From Rutidosis leptorrhynchoides (taxonomy: Eukaryota; Streptophyta; Magnoliopsida; Asterales; Asteraceae): a DNA stretch of 64,000 nt. Made by a program: the position numbers and the translations under genes. This document shows positions 22,090-36,750 of this stretch, piece by piece; position 1 is the stretch's first letter; each line of letters starts with the position of its first letter. Under the pieces are notes generated by a model. The model saw only the letters and a list, made by a program, of their open reading frames with translations, made no database searches and was not told the DNA's origin. The DNA lies in assembly GCF_046630445.1 (NCBI RefSeq), contig NC_092337.1, positions 188,734,501 to 188,798,500 of the forward strand, in the 5' to 3' direction.

Positions 22090-23017
22090 CCTTTGATAAC
22101 CCGTCCCAATCCATCTGGACAAAGTCGTCAACATTTTGTTTCATTGCGACGTTCTGACCTCTATATGATACATTTTACAAACATTGCATTCGTTTTTAAA
22201 AGACAAACTTCCCTTACATCGAAAGTTGAAAGATATGCATATCCTTTCATAATATATCCAAACCATGAATGACTTAATATTGATCTTGATGAACTCAATG
22301 ACTCGAATGCAACGTCTTTTGAAATATGTCATGAATGACTTCAAGTAATATCTCTAAAATGAGCAAATGCACAGCGGAAGATTTCTTTCATACCTGAGAA
22401 TAAACATGCTTTAAAGTGTCAACCAAAAAGTTGGTGAGTTCATTAGTTTATCATAATCGATCATTTTCATCATTTTAATAGACCACAAGAACTTCATTTT
22501 TCATTTCTCATAAATATCGTGCATGCAAAAATCATTCATATGGATTGAACACCTGGTAACCGACATTAACAAGATGCATATAAGAATATCCCCTATCATT
22601 CCGGGACATCCATCGGACATGATAAAAACAACATCGAAGTACTAAAGCATCCGCAACCATGGATGGGGTTTGTTAGGCCCAATAGATCTATCTTTAGGAT
22701 TCGCGTCAACTAGTAGATCGGTTTACTAATTCTTAGGCTACCAAGCAAAAAGGGGCATATTCGGCTTCTATCATTCAACCATAGAATGTAGTTTCAATTA
22801 CTTGTGTCTATTTCGTCAAACATTTATAAAAACAGCGCATGTATTTTCAGTCCCAAAAATATATATTGCAAAAGCATTTAAAAAGGGAACACATGAAACT
22901 CACCATACTGTATTTTGTAGTAAAAATACATATGACGACATTGAACAAGTATAGGGTTGGCCTCGGATTCACGAACCTATATTATTCATATATGTATTAA
23001 AACATATTCTTGTACTC

Positions 23018-23020
<3 letters not shown>

Positions 23021-23071
<51 letters not shown>
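23021..23071. repeat. (TA)n microsatellite
   Basis: About 50 bp of pure TA in A's 5' LTR. Confidence 0.9.
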
Positions 23072-23075
<4 letters not shown>

Positions 23076-23625
23076 AGTGATATAATTTTATATTAATAAT
23101 TTATATATATTTCATTATTTAATTAAATGTATTCATTTTATATATTTAAAATATATAAAAGTATTAATATGGTTAAGTTATGTAAATATATTTTTATATA
23201 TATATCATTTTTTATTGAAACTAGTAAGTGTAATAATACTAAAATAATGTTTGAAATGGTAAAATGATAATATTGATATTTCTTAATATTACTAATAAAA
23301 TAATAACGTTAATAATTCTATTAGTGATAAATTATAATTTAATTATTTTCGAAATAAAATTTGTATCTATAATCTTTATATTTATCATTCTAGTAATAAT
23401 AATAATAAAATAATAAAATTGATAATATTAATTGTTTTCATAATAATATCGGTATTCCTAATCTTTTATATACATATACTTCTATGCATCGTGTTGAATA
23501 TTTTTATAACCTTTTATATCCATATGGTCATCTTAGTATATTTACGATTATAATCATAACATAGTAAATTTCATTTTTTACACAAATATCATTATATTAT
23601 TATTAAGGTTACGATTTATAATAAT

Positions 23626-23774
<149 letters not shown>

Positions 23775-23825
23775 GTAAAATAAGAGTGTATACCCTCTAA
23801 GAAGCTTTTCTAAAAAGAATGCCCC

Positions 23826-23890
23826 AGACGAGGCTCGAACCTCCGACCTCTCGTTAATCCAACACACGCATAACAGTTGCCCTATCCGAT
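23826..23890 (-). other. tRNA-like sequence in A 5' LTR (first)
   Basis: Minus strand carries ggaggttcgagcctc, a good B-box, about 40 bases after a weaker A-box-like run. The homologous block in B is 29051-29112. Confidence 0.5.
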
Positions 23891-24100
23891 TACTTACTCA
23901 TTTTCTGTATTAATTCACACTACTAGATCCTTTAAACCATAATCCTTACCATAATGGATCACCATCATCCTTATATCAATTGGTCCAACAGGAAAAGCAA
24001 GCTATATCTCGGCCCAACAATAACTAGCATAACAAATAGTCCAATAAGCCAAATGGGCTGCTTCACTGGCTATATCGAATAATAAAAAAATTGTAGCTGC

Positions 24101-24153
24101 CAAGTTTCGAACCCTGGATCTCCTGGTTAAACAACCATACACTGACACCATCG
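24101..24153 (-). other. tRNA-like sequence in A 5' LTR (second)
   Basis: Same block as 232-292 in the other LTR; B-box-like gggttcgaaact on the minus strand. Confidence 0.45.
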
Positions 24154-25820
24154 TTCTGCATACCCTTTTCTGAACTAATTCGTAATCTAAATCTATTTAA
24201 CCTCAATGTTCCTGCTACTACTTCTTCTTCTTCATAACCCATAACTATTCATCATCATCATCAAGCTTCCATCATCATCTATCATCATCAACTATCATCA
24301 TACTCCATCCTAATCATAATCATAATTATATTCATAATCACAATCATAATCAGTTATCTTCACTACCGTACCATCATCATCATTATCACTTCGTCGACAC
24401 CCGTTATCATCATCTTCTTCTTAACATCTAGGCTCGTCATCATCATCATCACTCACCAAAATCACGATCAAATTTATCATCATTTTATAACCCGTCCATT
24501 TAACATCAACACTATCTTAATTCATCATAATCTTTAACAACTTATTTATCCTCAATATCATCATAATACTCATCATAAAATCACGATACCTAATAATATC
24601 ATATTCAACTATTTATCGCCTTTGTCATCATCATTAATCATGTTGAATAGGGACGTGCGAGTTAGTAACAGTAGTAAGATAGCAGGTGGGTTTAATGATA
24701 ACGATGTGGTCGATGGTGGTTGTTGATATGTGTTTCTTGGCTCCAGTTGGTAAAAAGTTTGAGCAGCAGCTTCACCCCGGAAGTAAACAGCTGCAGGTGA
24801 CGGTTTTAGTTATAGAGGTGGTCAAGTGGTGGTCTCCCGTGGTGGGTCAATACAAAAAAAGAATTCAAGTATTTTGGTGAGTTGCGTGAGAAACAGAAAC
24901 ATGTTAAGAGAGGAAGAGAGAGTGAGAGATGAAAAGGGTGACGGTGTAGGATGAGCAAAGTGAGGTGACCCGTTGGAGGTGATTGCCGATATGATGTGAT
25001 TACTAGGGTAGTCGTGGTGGGTTTTATGGAGGAAGGTAACCAGTGGCGGTTTATGGTAGCAAGGATGGTGGCCTAAAACAGTTCACGAAGCAAATGTTTC
25101 TTGCGATAGTGATCATTCGGTAGTGAAAGATATAGAAGGTGTTGAATGTTAAAGTTTGTTGTTTGCAATATATCTATACATATATGATATTTACTGAGTA
25201 GATTTTAATTGGTGAGAAGAAACAAAACAGTAATATAAATATTATAATATTAATAATAATTTCACTCAAACAACAATAATGAAGGAACAGTATCCAAACA
25301 GTTAAGCAGCCTCCAACTTGTTTCTTTCTACCGACAGTCTTTACGGACTATTATTTCGTACTCCGTTGCTAATTAGTGGCGAATAAAAGTCTTCAAAAAA
25401 TTCTCAAATTTTTAAAATAACTTCCTTTATTTATTTCAGTCATTATGGTATAAAATTTGATCGTTAACTATTAAATAAAAATTACATTAATTATTCACTC
25501 TCAACCCCAAGTAAAATATAAAAAGTTTTAAAATTGTACAAATAACTTCTAAATATATTATTAATAAGCCTAAAATTTATAAAACTCATCTTCGAATCAC
25601 CGTTTATTTTAAATTCACATAAGTTTCTTTTTAACTCATTTATTATCAATCAATATGACAATTGAGCGTTACCGTTGTTTACTAAATAACTTCGAAATCA
25701 CAAAATATCTATTTAATATACTTTTTATGTATATATAGATTTATTTTAATAATAAATTTTATTATCTCTTATATCATTTTATAATTTAAATCATATATTA
25801 TATCAAACTATATTTCAAAG

Positions 25821-25951
<131 letters not shown>

Positions 25952-26391
25952 AATATATATGTATTTATTTATTTATAAGTAATAGTTCGTGAATCGTCGA
26001 AAATGGTCGAAGTTAAATGATTGTATGAAAATACTTCAAAATTTTGAGACTCAACATTATAGACTTTACTTATCGTGTCGAAATCATATAAGATTAAGTT
26101 TAAATTTGGTCAAAAATTTCCGGGTCGTCACATATAATTAGTAAACATTACCAAAGTAATAAGTTGTAACATTAATATATTAAATGTAATTACAAGTTAA
26201 AAATATATTCATTATACTAATAATAATATGACTACTTTCATTAATAAAATCAGTATTATTAACTATTATTAATCTCCATGTATAAAATATAGATATGAAG
26301 TGTGATAAATATTAATTGTTATAATATCATTATTAGTAATATTGTTATTATCATTAATAATATTAGTATTATTATATTAATTAATATTATT

Positions 26392-26395
26392 ATTA

Positions 26396-26463
<68 letters not shown>

Positions 26464-26471
26464 ATTATTAT
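26392..26471. repeat. (ATT)n microsatellite
   Basis: About 70 bp of nearly pure ATT repeats; source of Ile-rich spurious ORFs on both strands. Confidence 0.9.
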
Positions 26472-26652
26472 TATTATTGTTATAAATCTTATAGATATTA
26501 TTATATTATTATTTTTATAAATGGTCATTATTATTATATTAAGAGTATTAATATTATAGTTATTAATTAATAAGATTAATAATATTATACAGATGATATA
26601 CATATAGATATATAATTACAGATACATATTAGGAATCAGTATTAGGAATCAG

Positions 26653-26655
<3 letters not shown>

Positions 26656-26722
<67 letters not shown>
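26656..26722. repeat. (TA)n between copies of taggaatcag
   Basis: Two direct copies of taggaatcagtat precede a 66-bp TA tract and a third partial copy (taggaatcagata) follows it. Confidence 0.85.
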
Positions 26723-26725
<3 letters not shown>

Positions 26726-26731
26726 AATCAG

Positions 26732-26901
<170 letters not shown>

Positions 26902-29050
26902 TAATAATATAATTATTTATTTAGAGTAATTAATACGGATTAATACTAATACAGAATCAAATTCAGTAATGGGATCAGTTTCATATCACGATCACTGTAA
27001 TGATTTTTGTTTCCTGTCTACAAATCGAATCAAATCCCTAATTCAGCCAAAATCTGTTTGCACTCCCTTTCTCCTTTTATTTTTATTTTTATTTATTTCT
27101 GTAATATTGATTCCTCCTGTCAATCATTCTTTGTTTTTTCTCCTGATCGAATACTTCTGTCAACACCAATGCACATGCTAAACAAAATCGGTTGCATATC
27201 ACAATCAAACTTTATTTACTTTTGTCTTCTGCCTCTAATCTTGTTACGAGATTGAATATTATTGTCCTTCATGTCTGAAATTTGTACCCATCGAATCCTC
27301 ACTTCAATAAGACAATCGAGTAACTACAAATTCAGTTGCAGGTCTTATTCAGCTTTTATTTCCTTCTGTTCCGGATTGATTCTTCTTGTCAACTGCAACC
27401 AACCTATACAACAAACAATCTGATCAATAATAATCACAATATGTTACACGTCCAAATCAAATTACAATAAAAAACAATTGTTAGTCGAATCTTGTGGTGA
27501 TATTTATCTCGTTGCACTCTATAAAACATGAACTGCAAATTCAAAAGGAAGGGAAGAAAAATCAATTAAAATAAAAATAAAGAAACCGTCCTTTTAATAC
27601 TAACCTTTTGTGTTCAAAACCCTTCATCACCACGAACCACCTTCTACAATCCTTGTATTGATGCCATAACTATTGCTGCTAGTTTTGTTTTAATCTCGGT
27701 AATGAACCCAACACAAAACGAAACCACTTGTTGTTGATCGACCCCCCATTGAACCCCGTTATTTTTCCTGTTGTGATCACACCACCATTTTGCTTTCTAT
27801 CACCATTATTAACCATAACCCACCATGAATAAACCACCATAATCGTAAACCACCAAGGATACCACTTCAAAACCACCTCTCCATCTCTTTTCTCTCTCAC
27901 TCCTCGCTTCTTGTTCTTTTCTGTTTCTATATTCGTACAAACAACCACGAAACCGTTAAGTGTCAATGCCTACTTTCTGCTTACCTTTTGAATGCTACCT
28001 ACTGTTGTTGTGACCCTATTACTGTTGTCGCTACAACTATAAATCACCAATCAAACACCACCCTTGATCTTTCTGATTTAATTCCATCGTAAACATCTCA
28101 AACTACCTTCACATACCACCTATTGTTTTTCTTCTGTTTTGGTTATTTATTTTTTTCCTCGTCGAACAACAGAAGATTGAAGTTGCTGTTTTACAGCTGA
28201 TATTGCAGTATATATTATCATTGTAAAGTATTAGTGGGTGCTTTTCTTTCTTGCTACCCTACATTTTCTTTGCTTTTGGTCTTTTCATTTCGTGGTAGGC
28301 CAAAGGAAACCCATCATTTCCTATTTAGAACCGTAAGAATTAAAAACAAGAAAAGTGTCCGAATTGTTTTTTCCTTGCTTTTGGACTTTGCTTTTTTCGT
28401 GGTAGGCCACTATATGTTCTAAATTTTATTTTGGGACTGTGACTTTTAATTTATGAAGATGATGTGTGATGATGAGATTAAACAACGAGAAGAATGATGT
28501 GGGATGATGATCAAAAATTCTGTGATGATACGTACATGAGATGATGATCATATGGCTATATGATATTGGTAGAATGCTATGATGATAATAATAAGTGAAT
28601 GATGATGATGAATATAATATTCATGATACGATGGTATTATATATGCAGTGAAGATGATGACGGGTCCAGTTTAAACTTTAGCAATATGAGTTTGTTAATT
28701 ATTCATTACAATTTTAATCTTTGAGACATGCTATGCAAGTGGGGCTAGTTACAATTAGTGGCCGACCCAAATTGGTGTAATGGCTTATCGTTATTTTTTT
28801 TACAAGATGATGAAATGGGTGGATGTTGGGTTTAAATCGAATTATTGAGCATTGAATCGAATTATTGGGTTGATGATATGTTCGTGTTTTATAGGCTAAA
28901 CCATCACCAAGCCATGTTAATTGATAAATGATAAAGGTGATAAGTAATCTTAAAGATGATGAAATGATATGAAGTAGAGGAAAAAGGAAAACAGATAGAT
29001 ATAGGATATAAATTTTAGTATGGGGTAGAAATCAGAAATGAAATGATGGA

Positions 29051-29112
29051 TGGATGGTTTAGAGGCATTGGTCTTGAACTAGAGATCGCAGGTTCGAGCC
29101 CGGATTGAGGCA
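29051..29112 (+). other. tRNA-like sequence in B
   Basis: gcaggttcgagccc is a near-consensus B-box, preceded about 35 bases earlier by tggtttagaggcattggt, A-box-like. Followed by a T-rich stretch and an ATT run, as in element A's LTR on the other strand. Confidence 0.5.
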
Positions 29113-30725
29113 GTTTTATTTTTGGAGCTTATACTCTTAAGGTAGTAATTTATTATTATTATAATTATTATTTTCATTATTAGTATTATTATTAGTAAAA
29201 GTATTATTATTATTAATAATATCATTAAACTTATTATTATCACAAGTATTAATAATATCATTATTATTATTATTATTATTATTAACATTATAATTATAAT
29301 TATTATTACTATATTATTAGTTTCATTATTATTGTATCATTTTTATTATTAAAACTATCATATAACATTAACATTAAAGTTATTATCCTTATTAAAACTA
29401 TCATTTTTTAAAATTAACATTTTTATTATTACTATTATTACTATCACTATTATCATTTTCCTTAAGCTAGTATTACTTCAAATTATTAATTTTGCAAATG
29501 AAAGATATTTATATAAAAATATATGAAGTATACTAATATTACATAAAATTTTGTTTTAACTAATATTATTGATGTAACATTAATTGAATATCAAATAAGT
29601 ATCATAATGTCTTATAAGTATTAATGAAATTATATAAGAATATTAATCTTAATACATAACAAAATATATATAAACTTAGTTGATTTATAATGTGTTAATA
29701 TATATACATGATATAGGTTCGTGAATCCAAGGCCAACCCTGCATTGTTCAGTATCTTTGTATGCATATTTTTACTACAAAATATCATATAGTGAGTTCAT
29801 TTGATTCCCTTTTACTCTTTACATTTTTGGGACTGAGAATACATGCGCTGTTTTTATAAATGTTTTTATTAAATGCTTTTGCAATCTATATTTTTGGACT
29901 GAGAATACATGAAATGCTTTTATAAATGTTTGACGAGATAGACACAAGCAAAACATTCCTCGAATGAATTATTATGCAGACAGAAATTCTGTGGATTATT
30001 ATTGAATTAGTTGGATGTTATAATTGCCACTAATTTTTATGAATATTTTTCCCTGATTATTATTGCTTGGTAACCTAAGAATTAGAAACGGGTATCGCCC
30101 TAATTCACGCGAATCCTAAAGGTAGCTACCGGGTTTAACACCCCCACCCAAAATGTTCACTAGACGGAAGAGCTAGTGGGCGTGGTGTTTAGTACTTCGA
30201 AGTTTATATATTATACAGACGAGATGTTCTGTTTTGGGGATATTATTGATGCGCATTATATGTTAAGGTCGGTTACCATGTTGAGTAATAAAATCGAAAT
30301 GAATGTTATGTATCAAGAGAATGATTTTTATACACAGGTTATGTGTATTAGTTTTGTGTACGAGATATGTGCACGATTATTTAAAAATCGCGAGGCAACC
30401 TACGGGGGAGAAAAGGATACGAACATACTCTGCTAAGCATTATGAAAAATGATTTCGTACACGAGATAAGTGTACTGTATTTAAAATCTTGTGGTCTATC
30501 AAAATGATGAATTTTATTGCTTATGATAAACCTATGAACTCACCAACCTTTTGGTTGACACTTTTAAAACATGTTTATTCTCAGGTATGAAAGAAATCTT
30601 CCATTGTGCATTTGCTCATTTTAAAGATATTACATGGAGTCGTTCATGGCATATAGAGGTCAGAACCTCGTAATGGGACCATCTGTTGAAGACTTCGTCC
30701 AGGTGGATTAGGACGGGTCACTACA

Positions 30726-33700
30726 TTTTGTACCCTATTTACTGAAAAGCCTCAACCCCTAGAGACTAAATGATTAGTAGAAGTAGCCAATCGAAAGATC
30801 ACGAAGGTCGATAAAATCTATAAAAACTGCAACCTAATCTTAGCCAACAAAGAATTTAAGATAGACCTTTTGCCGGTCGAGCTCGGAAGTTTTGATGTCG
30901 TAGTTGGAATGGATTAGTTACATCCACTAAGAGCTGCAATCATGTGTTACGATAAAACCGTTCATGTTCCATTAGGAAATGGAGAGACTCTTATCATCCA
31001 GGGTGAGAAGAGTGGTTCCAATCTTAACATTATCTCCTGTATTAAAACCCGCAAATACCTTATGAAAGGTTATCAAGCTATTCTAGCCCACGTTAAGATG
31101 ATTGAATCGAAAGAGAAGTGTATTGAAGACGTACCAGTGGTGAAAGACTTTCCCGATGTGTTTCCCGAAAATCTTCCTGGTCTTCCACCTCCTCGACAAG
31201 TTGAATTCCAAATTGATTTAGCTCCCGGTGCTGCTCCTATTGCTAAAGCACCATATCGTTTAGCACCTTCCGAGATGAAGGAATTATCCAACCAACTCCA
31301 AGAACTATTGGATAAAGGTTTCATTCATCCAAGCTCATCCCCATGGGGAGCTCCTATTCTATTCATTAAGAAGAAGGATTGTACGTTAAGGATGTGCATT
31401 GATTACCGCAAACTTAACAAGCTTACTATCAAAAACCGTTACCCGTTGCCCCGTATTGATGATCTTTTTGACCAACTTCAAGGGTCAAGTGTTTATTCAA
31501 AGATTGATTTGAGGTCCGGTTATCACCAACTCAAAGTCAAGGAATCCGATATTCCTAAGACTGCTTTTTGCACTCGTTATGGGCATTATGAATTCTGTGT
31601 CATGCCTTTTGGTTTGACCAACGCTCCTGGCGTGTTCATGGATCTTATGAATCGTGTCTGCAAGCCGTATCTCGACAAATTCGTCATCGTTTTCATTGAC
31701 GACATCTTGATCTACTCAAAGAGTGATAAAAAACATGAGCAGCATTTGCGCATGATTCTTGAACTCTTACGAAAGGAACAACTCTACGCTAAATTTTCAA
31801 AGTGAGAGTTTTGGCTAAAAACCGTACAATTCCTCGGACATGTTGTTGATAGTAACGGAATACATGTCGATCCAGCTAAGATTACCGCTATTCAGAACTG
31901 GGAGATACCAAAGACTGCGAAGCATATTCGTCAATTTTTGGGACTTGCTGGTTATTATCGAAGGTTCATAAAAGATTTTTCCCTTCTTGCCAAACCCCTT
32001 ACAAAGTTAACTCACAAAGGGAAGAAGTTTGAGTGGTCCGAAGAACAGGAATCTGCTTTCAAGATTCTAAAGGATAAATTGACCACAGCTCCGATTCTAT
32101 CTTTACCTGAAGGTACTGACGACTTTGTTGTTTACTGCGATGCCTTAAAGCAAGGCTTTGGTTGTGTTTTAATGCAACGTGAAAAGGTTATTGCCTATGC
32201 GTCTAGACAGTTGAAGAAACATGAGGAGAACTATACCACACACGACCTTGAGTTAGGTGCCGTATTATTTGCATTAAAGATATGGAGACATTACCTATAT
32301 GGTACCCACTTTACGGTGTACACTGACCATAAAAGTCTTCGACACATCTTTGATCAGAAATAGCTGAATATGAGGAAAAGCCGATGGCTCGAGTTATTGA
32401 ACGATTATGACTGTAAGATGGAATACCATCCTGGGAAGGCGAATGTAGTTGCCGATGCCCTTAGTCGAAAAGACGATGTTAAACGTGTTCGTGCTTTAAA
32501 CCTGAAAATCATATCGAATCTTATATCACGAATCTGTGAAGCTCAACTGGAAGCTATTAAACCAACACTTATCAAAGGTGAAGGACCTATCGGTTTCGAG
32601 AACCAACTCCAAGTGAAAGCTAATGGTACACGGTACTTTGGCAATAGAATTTGGATTCCTCGCTTCGGTAATCTCCGTGAACTAGTCTTGGATGAAGCAC
32701 ATAAGACTAGGTACTCTATTCATCCAGGTTCCAGTAAGATGTATCATGATGTGAAGGAATTCTACTGGTGGCCTAACATGAAAGCCGACATTGCTACTTA
32801 TGTTAGTAAGTGTCTCACTTGTCTGAAAGTCAAGGCTGAACATCAAAAGCCTTCTGGTCTGTTGACACAACCAGATATCCCGTAGTGGAAGTGGGAATGC
32901 ATCACTATGGACTTCGTTACTAAGTTGCCTAAGACTTCAAATGGTAAAGATACTATTTGGGTCATAGTTGATCATCTTACTAAATCTGCACATTTCATAC
33001 CGATCAAGGAAACTGACAAGATGGAGAAATTATCACAGCTTTATATTAAAGAAATTGCCTCACGTCATGGGGTCTCTATCTCGATTATTTCTGATCGCGA
33101 CAGTCGATTCGTTTCTAGATTCTGGAAGACTTTACAATCCACTCTTGGAACTCAACTCGACAAGAGTACAGCCTATCATCCGCAAACTGATAGTCAAAGT
33201 GAACGAACTATTCAAACCTTGGAAGATATGCTATGTGCTTGTGTAATTGATTTCGGCAAAGGATGGGGTAGACATCTACCTTTGGTTGAATTTTCTTACA
33301 ACAACAGTTATCACTCTAGCATTAAAGCTGCACCTTTTAAAGCTTTATACGGCCAGAAATGTAGATCCCCTTTATGTTGGGATGAACTCGATGACAGACA
33401 TTTAACTGGTCCTGAAATTATCCATGAAACTACCGAAAAGATCATTCAGATTAAGCAACGATTAGAAACTGCCCGTAGCCGATAAAAGAGCTATGCTGAT
33501 AGAAAGAGAAAGGACATAGAATACCAAGTTGGAGATAAAGTCATGTTGAAAGTATCCCTTGGAAAGGTGTTGTCCGCTTCGGTAAACGAAGCAAACTCAG
33601 TCCACGATATGTTGGACCTTTCACGATCACTCAAAGAGTCGGTCCCGTGGCGTACCGATTAGACCTACCAACTGAACTTAGCCAAGTACATGATGTGTTT

Positions 33701-33973
33701 CATGTCTCAAATCTTAAAAGGTGTCTTGCTGATAACACACTTGTTATTCCTTTGGATGATATCCGCATTGATGAACAAATGCACTTCATTGAAGAACCTA
33801 TAGAAATCATGGAAGGAGAGGTCAAACAAACGCGTAAAAGCAACATACCTATCATTAAAGTCCGTTGGAATTCGCGTAGAGGCCCCGAATATAACTGGAA
33901 ACGCAAAGACCACATGATACGGAAATATCCCCATCTCTTCTCAACTGCTGAAGCAAACGAGGAGTCTACCTAA
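30726..33973 (+). pseudogene. pol: Element C pol: protease end, RT, RNase H, integrase, chromodomain
   Basis: Protease C-terminus ([13 protein letters not shown] near 30890-30914), RT (CIDYRKLN at about 31398, catalytic FIDDILIYS near 31695), RNase H ([23 protein letters not shown]), integrase with an HHCC-type zinc site (32700-32840) and catalytic acidic residues in [15 protein letters not shown] and the [10 protein letters not shown] region, and a chromodomain (about 33800-33945, ending RKYPHLF). In-frame stops at 30771, 30915, 31803, 32361, 32883 and 33483 and a 1-base deletion near 33557 break it. Several stops are simple C-to-T or G-to-A changes, typical of old methylated copies. Confidence 0.9.
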
Positions 33974-33990
33974 AACTTCGGGACGAAGTT

Positions 33991-34009
33991 TCTAATAACG
34001 GGGAGGTAC
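33991..34009 (+). other. Polypurine tract of element C
   Basis: aacggggaggtac directly precedes the 3' LTR, downstream of the phrase cttcgggacgaagtttc shared with element A. Confidence 0.75.
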
Positions 34010-34482
34010 TATAATGACCCTCATTTTTCTATTCTATATTTTTCCAATATTAAATGCCCAAACAATATAATTAAACTTAATGATTAAAGTTTAATCAATA
34101 ATTAATAAGCGTTAAGAATTATAAAACAATATTAATTAACTTGGTGTAATAATTGACAAGTTAATAAAAAGATAAAAAATAATGAGCTAATTAACTTTCG
34201 TGAACAAAATAAATAACCTTAAATCTTGTACGCTTAAATAATTAAACTTGGATAATTAAGGAACCATTTAAGCTAATTTAAAGTACAAGGACTAAAATGA
34301 AAAAGTTCCAAACCCTCCCTTAAAAACCCTAGCTGAAAATTTTTAAAAAAAAAGAGATGAAATGCCTATTTTGCCCCTCCAAATTTCGGCCCTAATCATC
34401 ACCATCACCTCCTCATTTAAACCTAACTTGTTCCCTAAGTATTACTTGTTAAACCCTAATTCTAGAATCCTCTAATCTTTCC

Positions 34483-34490
34483 TATAAATA
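34483..34490 (+). promoter_or_regulatory. TATA box of element C LTR
   Basis: tataaata in cctataaatagggacc, followed 40-80 bases later by a CT-rich leader. Confidence 0.65.
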
Positions 34491-34750
34491 GGGACCTAGG
34501 CTAACCCATTTTTTCGTACTAAATCATTCTCACAAATCTCTCTCAAATCTCTCCCTCTCTCTCTTATTTTCAGCCAAGGAGAAAAAACCACCACCACCAT
34601 CGAAATCTTCATCATCATCTTCAAGATCTTCAAGTGATCTTCAAGTTTGTTCATCGTGTTCTTCGCGTTCTTCAAAGATATTCAAGGTGTTCTTCGCTAT
34701 TCAAGGATTTTGATCTTCATCTTCAAGTCATCATCATCTTTTTCTTGTTA

Positions 34751-34755
34751 ATCTT
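34751..34755. repeat. Target-site duplication of Athila-2, left copy (atctt)
   Basis: Equals 54016-54020, which follows the inverted terminal LTR, so the duplication encloses all three LTRs. Confidence 0.88.
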
Positions 34756-35221
34756 TGATAATGCTAAAAACGAACATATATTTCATAGCATTATTCCTCA
34801 AGAAAGACAAGCTTTTAGTTGCAATTGTCCTATTTACAAGTGATATTCGTTTAAATAATAAAAGGTGAAGACAAAAGACAGATTCGACGAATTGAAGATG
34901 CAAACGACCAAAAAGCTCAAAAGTACAAAATACAATCAATGAGGTTCCAATTATTGATAAGAAACGTCTCAAAATTACAAGAGTACAAGATTCAAAATGC
35001 AAAGTACAAGATATTAAATTGTACGCAAGGACGTTCGAAAATCCGGAACCGGGACCAGAGTCAACTCTCAACGCTCGACACAACGGACTAAAAATTACAA
35101 GTTAACTATGCACATAAATAAAATATAATATTTAAATAATTCTTATAATTATTTATATATTATATTATTATTTATAAACGTCGGCAAGAAAGAAAACAAA
35201 GAAATGTGACTTCTCCCAGCT

Positions 35222-35273
35222 GGCCATGCGATCGCATGGCCTGGAGGCACAAAAGCCATGCGATCGCATGGCT
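35222..35273. promoter_or_regulatory. Paired palindromes in U3, Athila-2 5' LTR
   Basis: 35222-35241 GGCCATGCGATCGCATGGCC and 35254-35273 AGCCATGCGATCGCATGGCT, both perfect 20-base palindromes 12 bases apart. Outer bases differ between the two but stay self-complementary. TATA box 21 bases downstream at 35294-35300 (tataaat). Confidence 0.9.
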
Positions 35274-35293
35274 CTGAAATCCAGCCCAGGTCC

Positions 35294-35300
35294 TATAAAT
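35294..35300 (+). promoter_or_regulatory. TATA box, Athila-2 5' LTR
   Basis: tataaat in gtcctataaattc. Copies at 50381-50387 and, inverted, near 53470. Confidence 0.7.
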
Positions 35301-36750
35301 TCAACGTGTTTTGGCCAAAATAAACACATCTTTCTTCTCTTCATCATACGTAATGTGTATATATATATATATATTTTAATTTTAATTTTAATTTTAATTT
35401 CTAATAATAAGGGTGTGTTAGCGAATGTTGTAAGGGTGTAAGTCGAAATTCTGTCCGTGTAACGCTACGCTATTTTTAATCATTGTAAGTTATGTTCAAC
35501 CTTTTTAATTTAATGTCTCGTAGCTAAGTTATTATTATGCTTATTTAATCCGAAGTAATCATGATGTTGGGCTAATTACTAAAATTGGGTAATTGGGCTT
35601 TGTACCGTAATTGGGGTTTGGACAAAAGAACGACACTTGTGGAAATTAGACTATGGGCTATTAATGGGCTTTATATTTGTTTAACTAAATGATAGTTTGT
35701 TAATGTTAATATAAAGATTTACAATTGGGCGTCCCTATAAATAACCATTTACACTCGATCGGACACGATGGGCGGGGTATTTATATGTACAAATAATTGT
35801 TCATTTAACCGGACACGGGAATGGATTAATAGCCACTAGAATTATTAAAACAGAGGTGAAATTATGTACAAGGACACTTGGCATAATTGTTAACTAAGTA
35901 TTAAAACCTTGGGTTACACTCAGTCGACATCCTGGTGTAATTATTAAACAAAGTAATAAAACCTTGTTATAGTTTAAGTCCCCAATTAGTTGAAATATTT
36001 AACTTCGGGTATCAGGATAATTTGACGAGGACACTCGCACTTTATATTTATGACTGATGGACTGTTATAGACAAAAACCAGACGGACATATTAAATAATT
36101 CAGGACAAAGGACAATTAACCCATGGGCATAAAACTAAAATCAACGCGTCAAACATCATGATTACGGAAGTTTAAATAAGCATAATTCTTTTATTTCATA
36201 TTTAATTTCCTTTATTTCATATTTAATTGCACTTCTAATTATAGCACTTTTATTTATTGTTATTGTATTTAATTGCACTTTTAATTATCGTACTTTTTAA
36301 TTATCGCAAGTTTATTTTATCGCACTTTTATTATTCGTAATTTCATTATCGTTATTTACTTTACGCTTTAAATTAAGTCTTTTATTTAATATTTTACATT
36401 TGGTTTTAACTGCGACTGAAGAATTAAAATCGACAAACCGGTCATTAAACGGTAAAAACCCCCTTTATAATAATAATATTACTTATATATACATTTGTAT
36501 TTTTATAAAAGTAAACAAATATAGCGTTAAGCTTTGTTTAAAGATTTTCCCTGTGGAACGAACCGGACTTACTAAAAACTACACTACTGTACGATTAGGT
36601 ACACTGCCTATAAGTGTTGTAGCAAGGTTTAAGTATATCCATTCTATAAATAAATAAATATCTTGTGTAAAATTGTATCGTATTTAATAGTATTTCCTTC
36701 TAAAATTTAAAAGCTATTTTATATACACCTCGCATAACATCAAGTATTTT

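Larger units (their letters stand above)
34010..34755 (+). repeat. Element C 3' LTR, first part
   Basis: Starts TATAATGACCC; the expected TG start has a G-to-A change. It is a typical U3: AT-rich, then a TATA box at 34483, CT-rich leader and CAC/ATC triplets. Continues at 54021 beyond Athila-2. Confidence 0.82.
34756..36742 (+). repeat. Athila-2 5' LTR
   Basis: TGATAATG to CATCA, 1987 bp. The first 340 bases and the last kilobase resemble the Athila-1 LTR; the TATA-proximal part (about 35100-35290) and about 35680-36060 are quite different. Short TA tract at about 35356. Confidence 0.95.

Noticed and set aside
35222..35273. Repeated CATGCGATCGCATG as a CRISPR-like array
   Set aside because: Only pairs, in a plant retroelement, with no spacer series.
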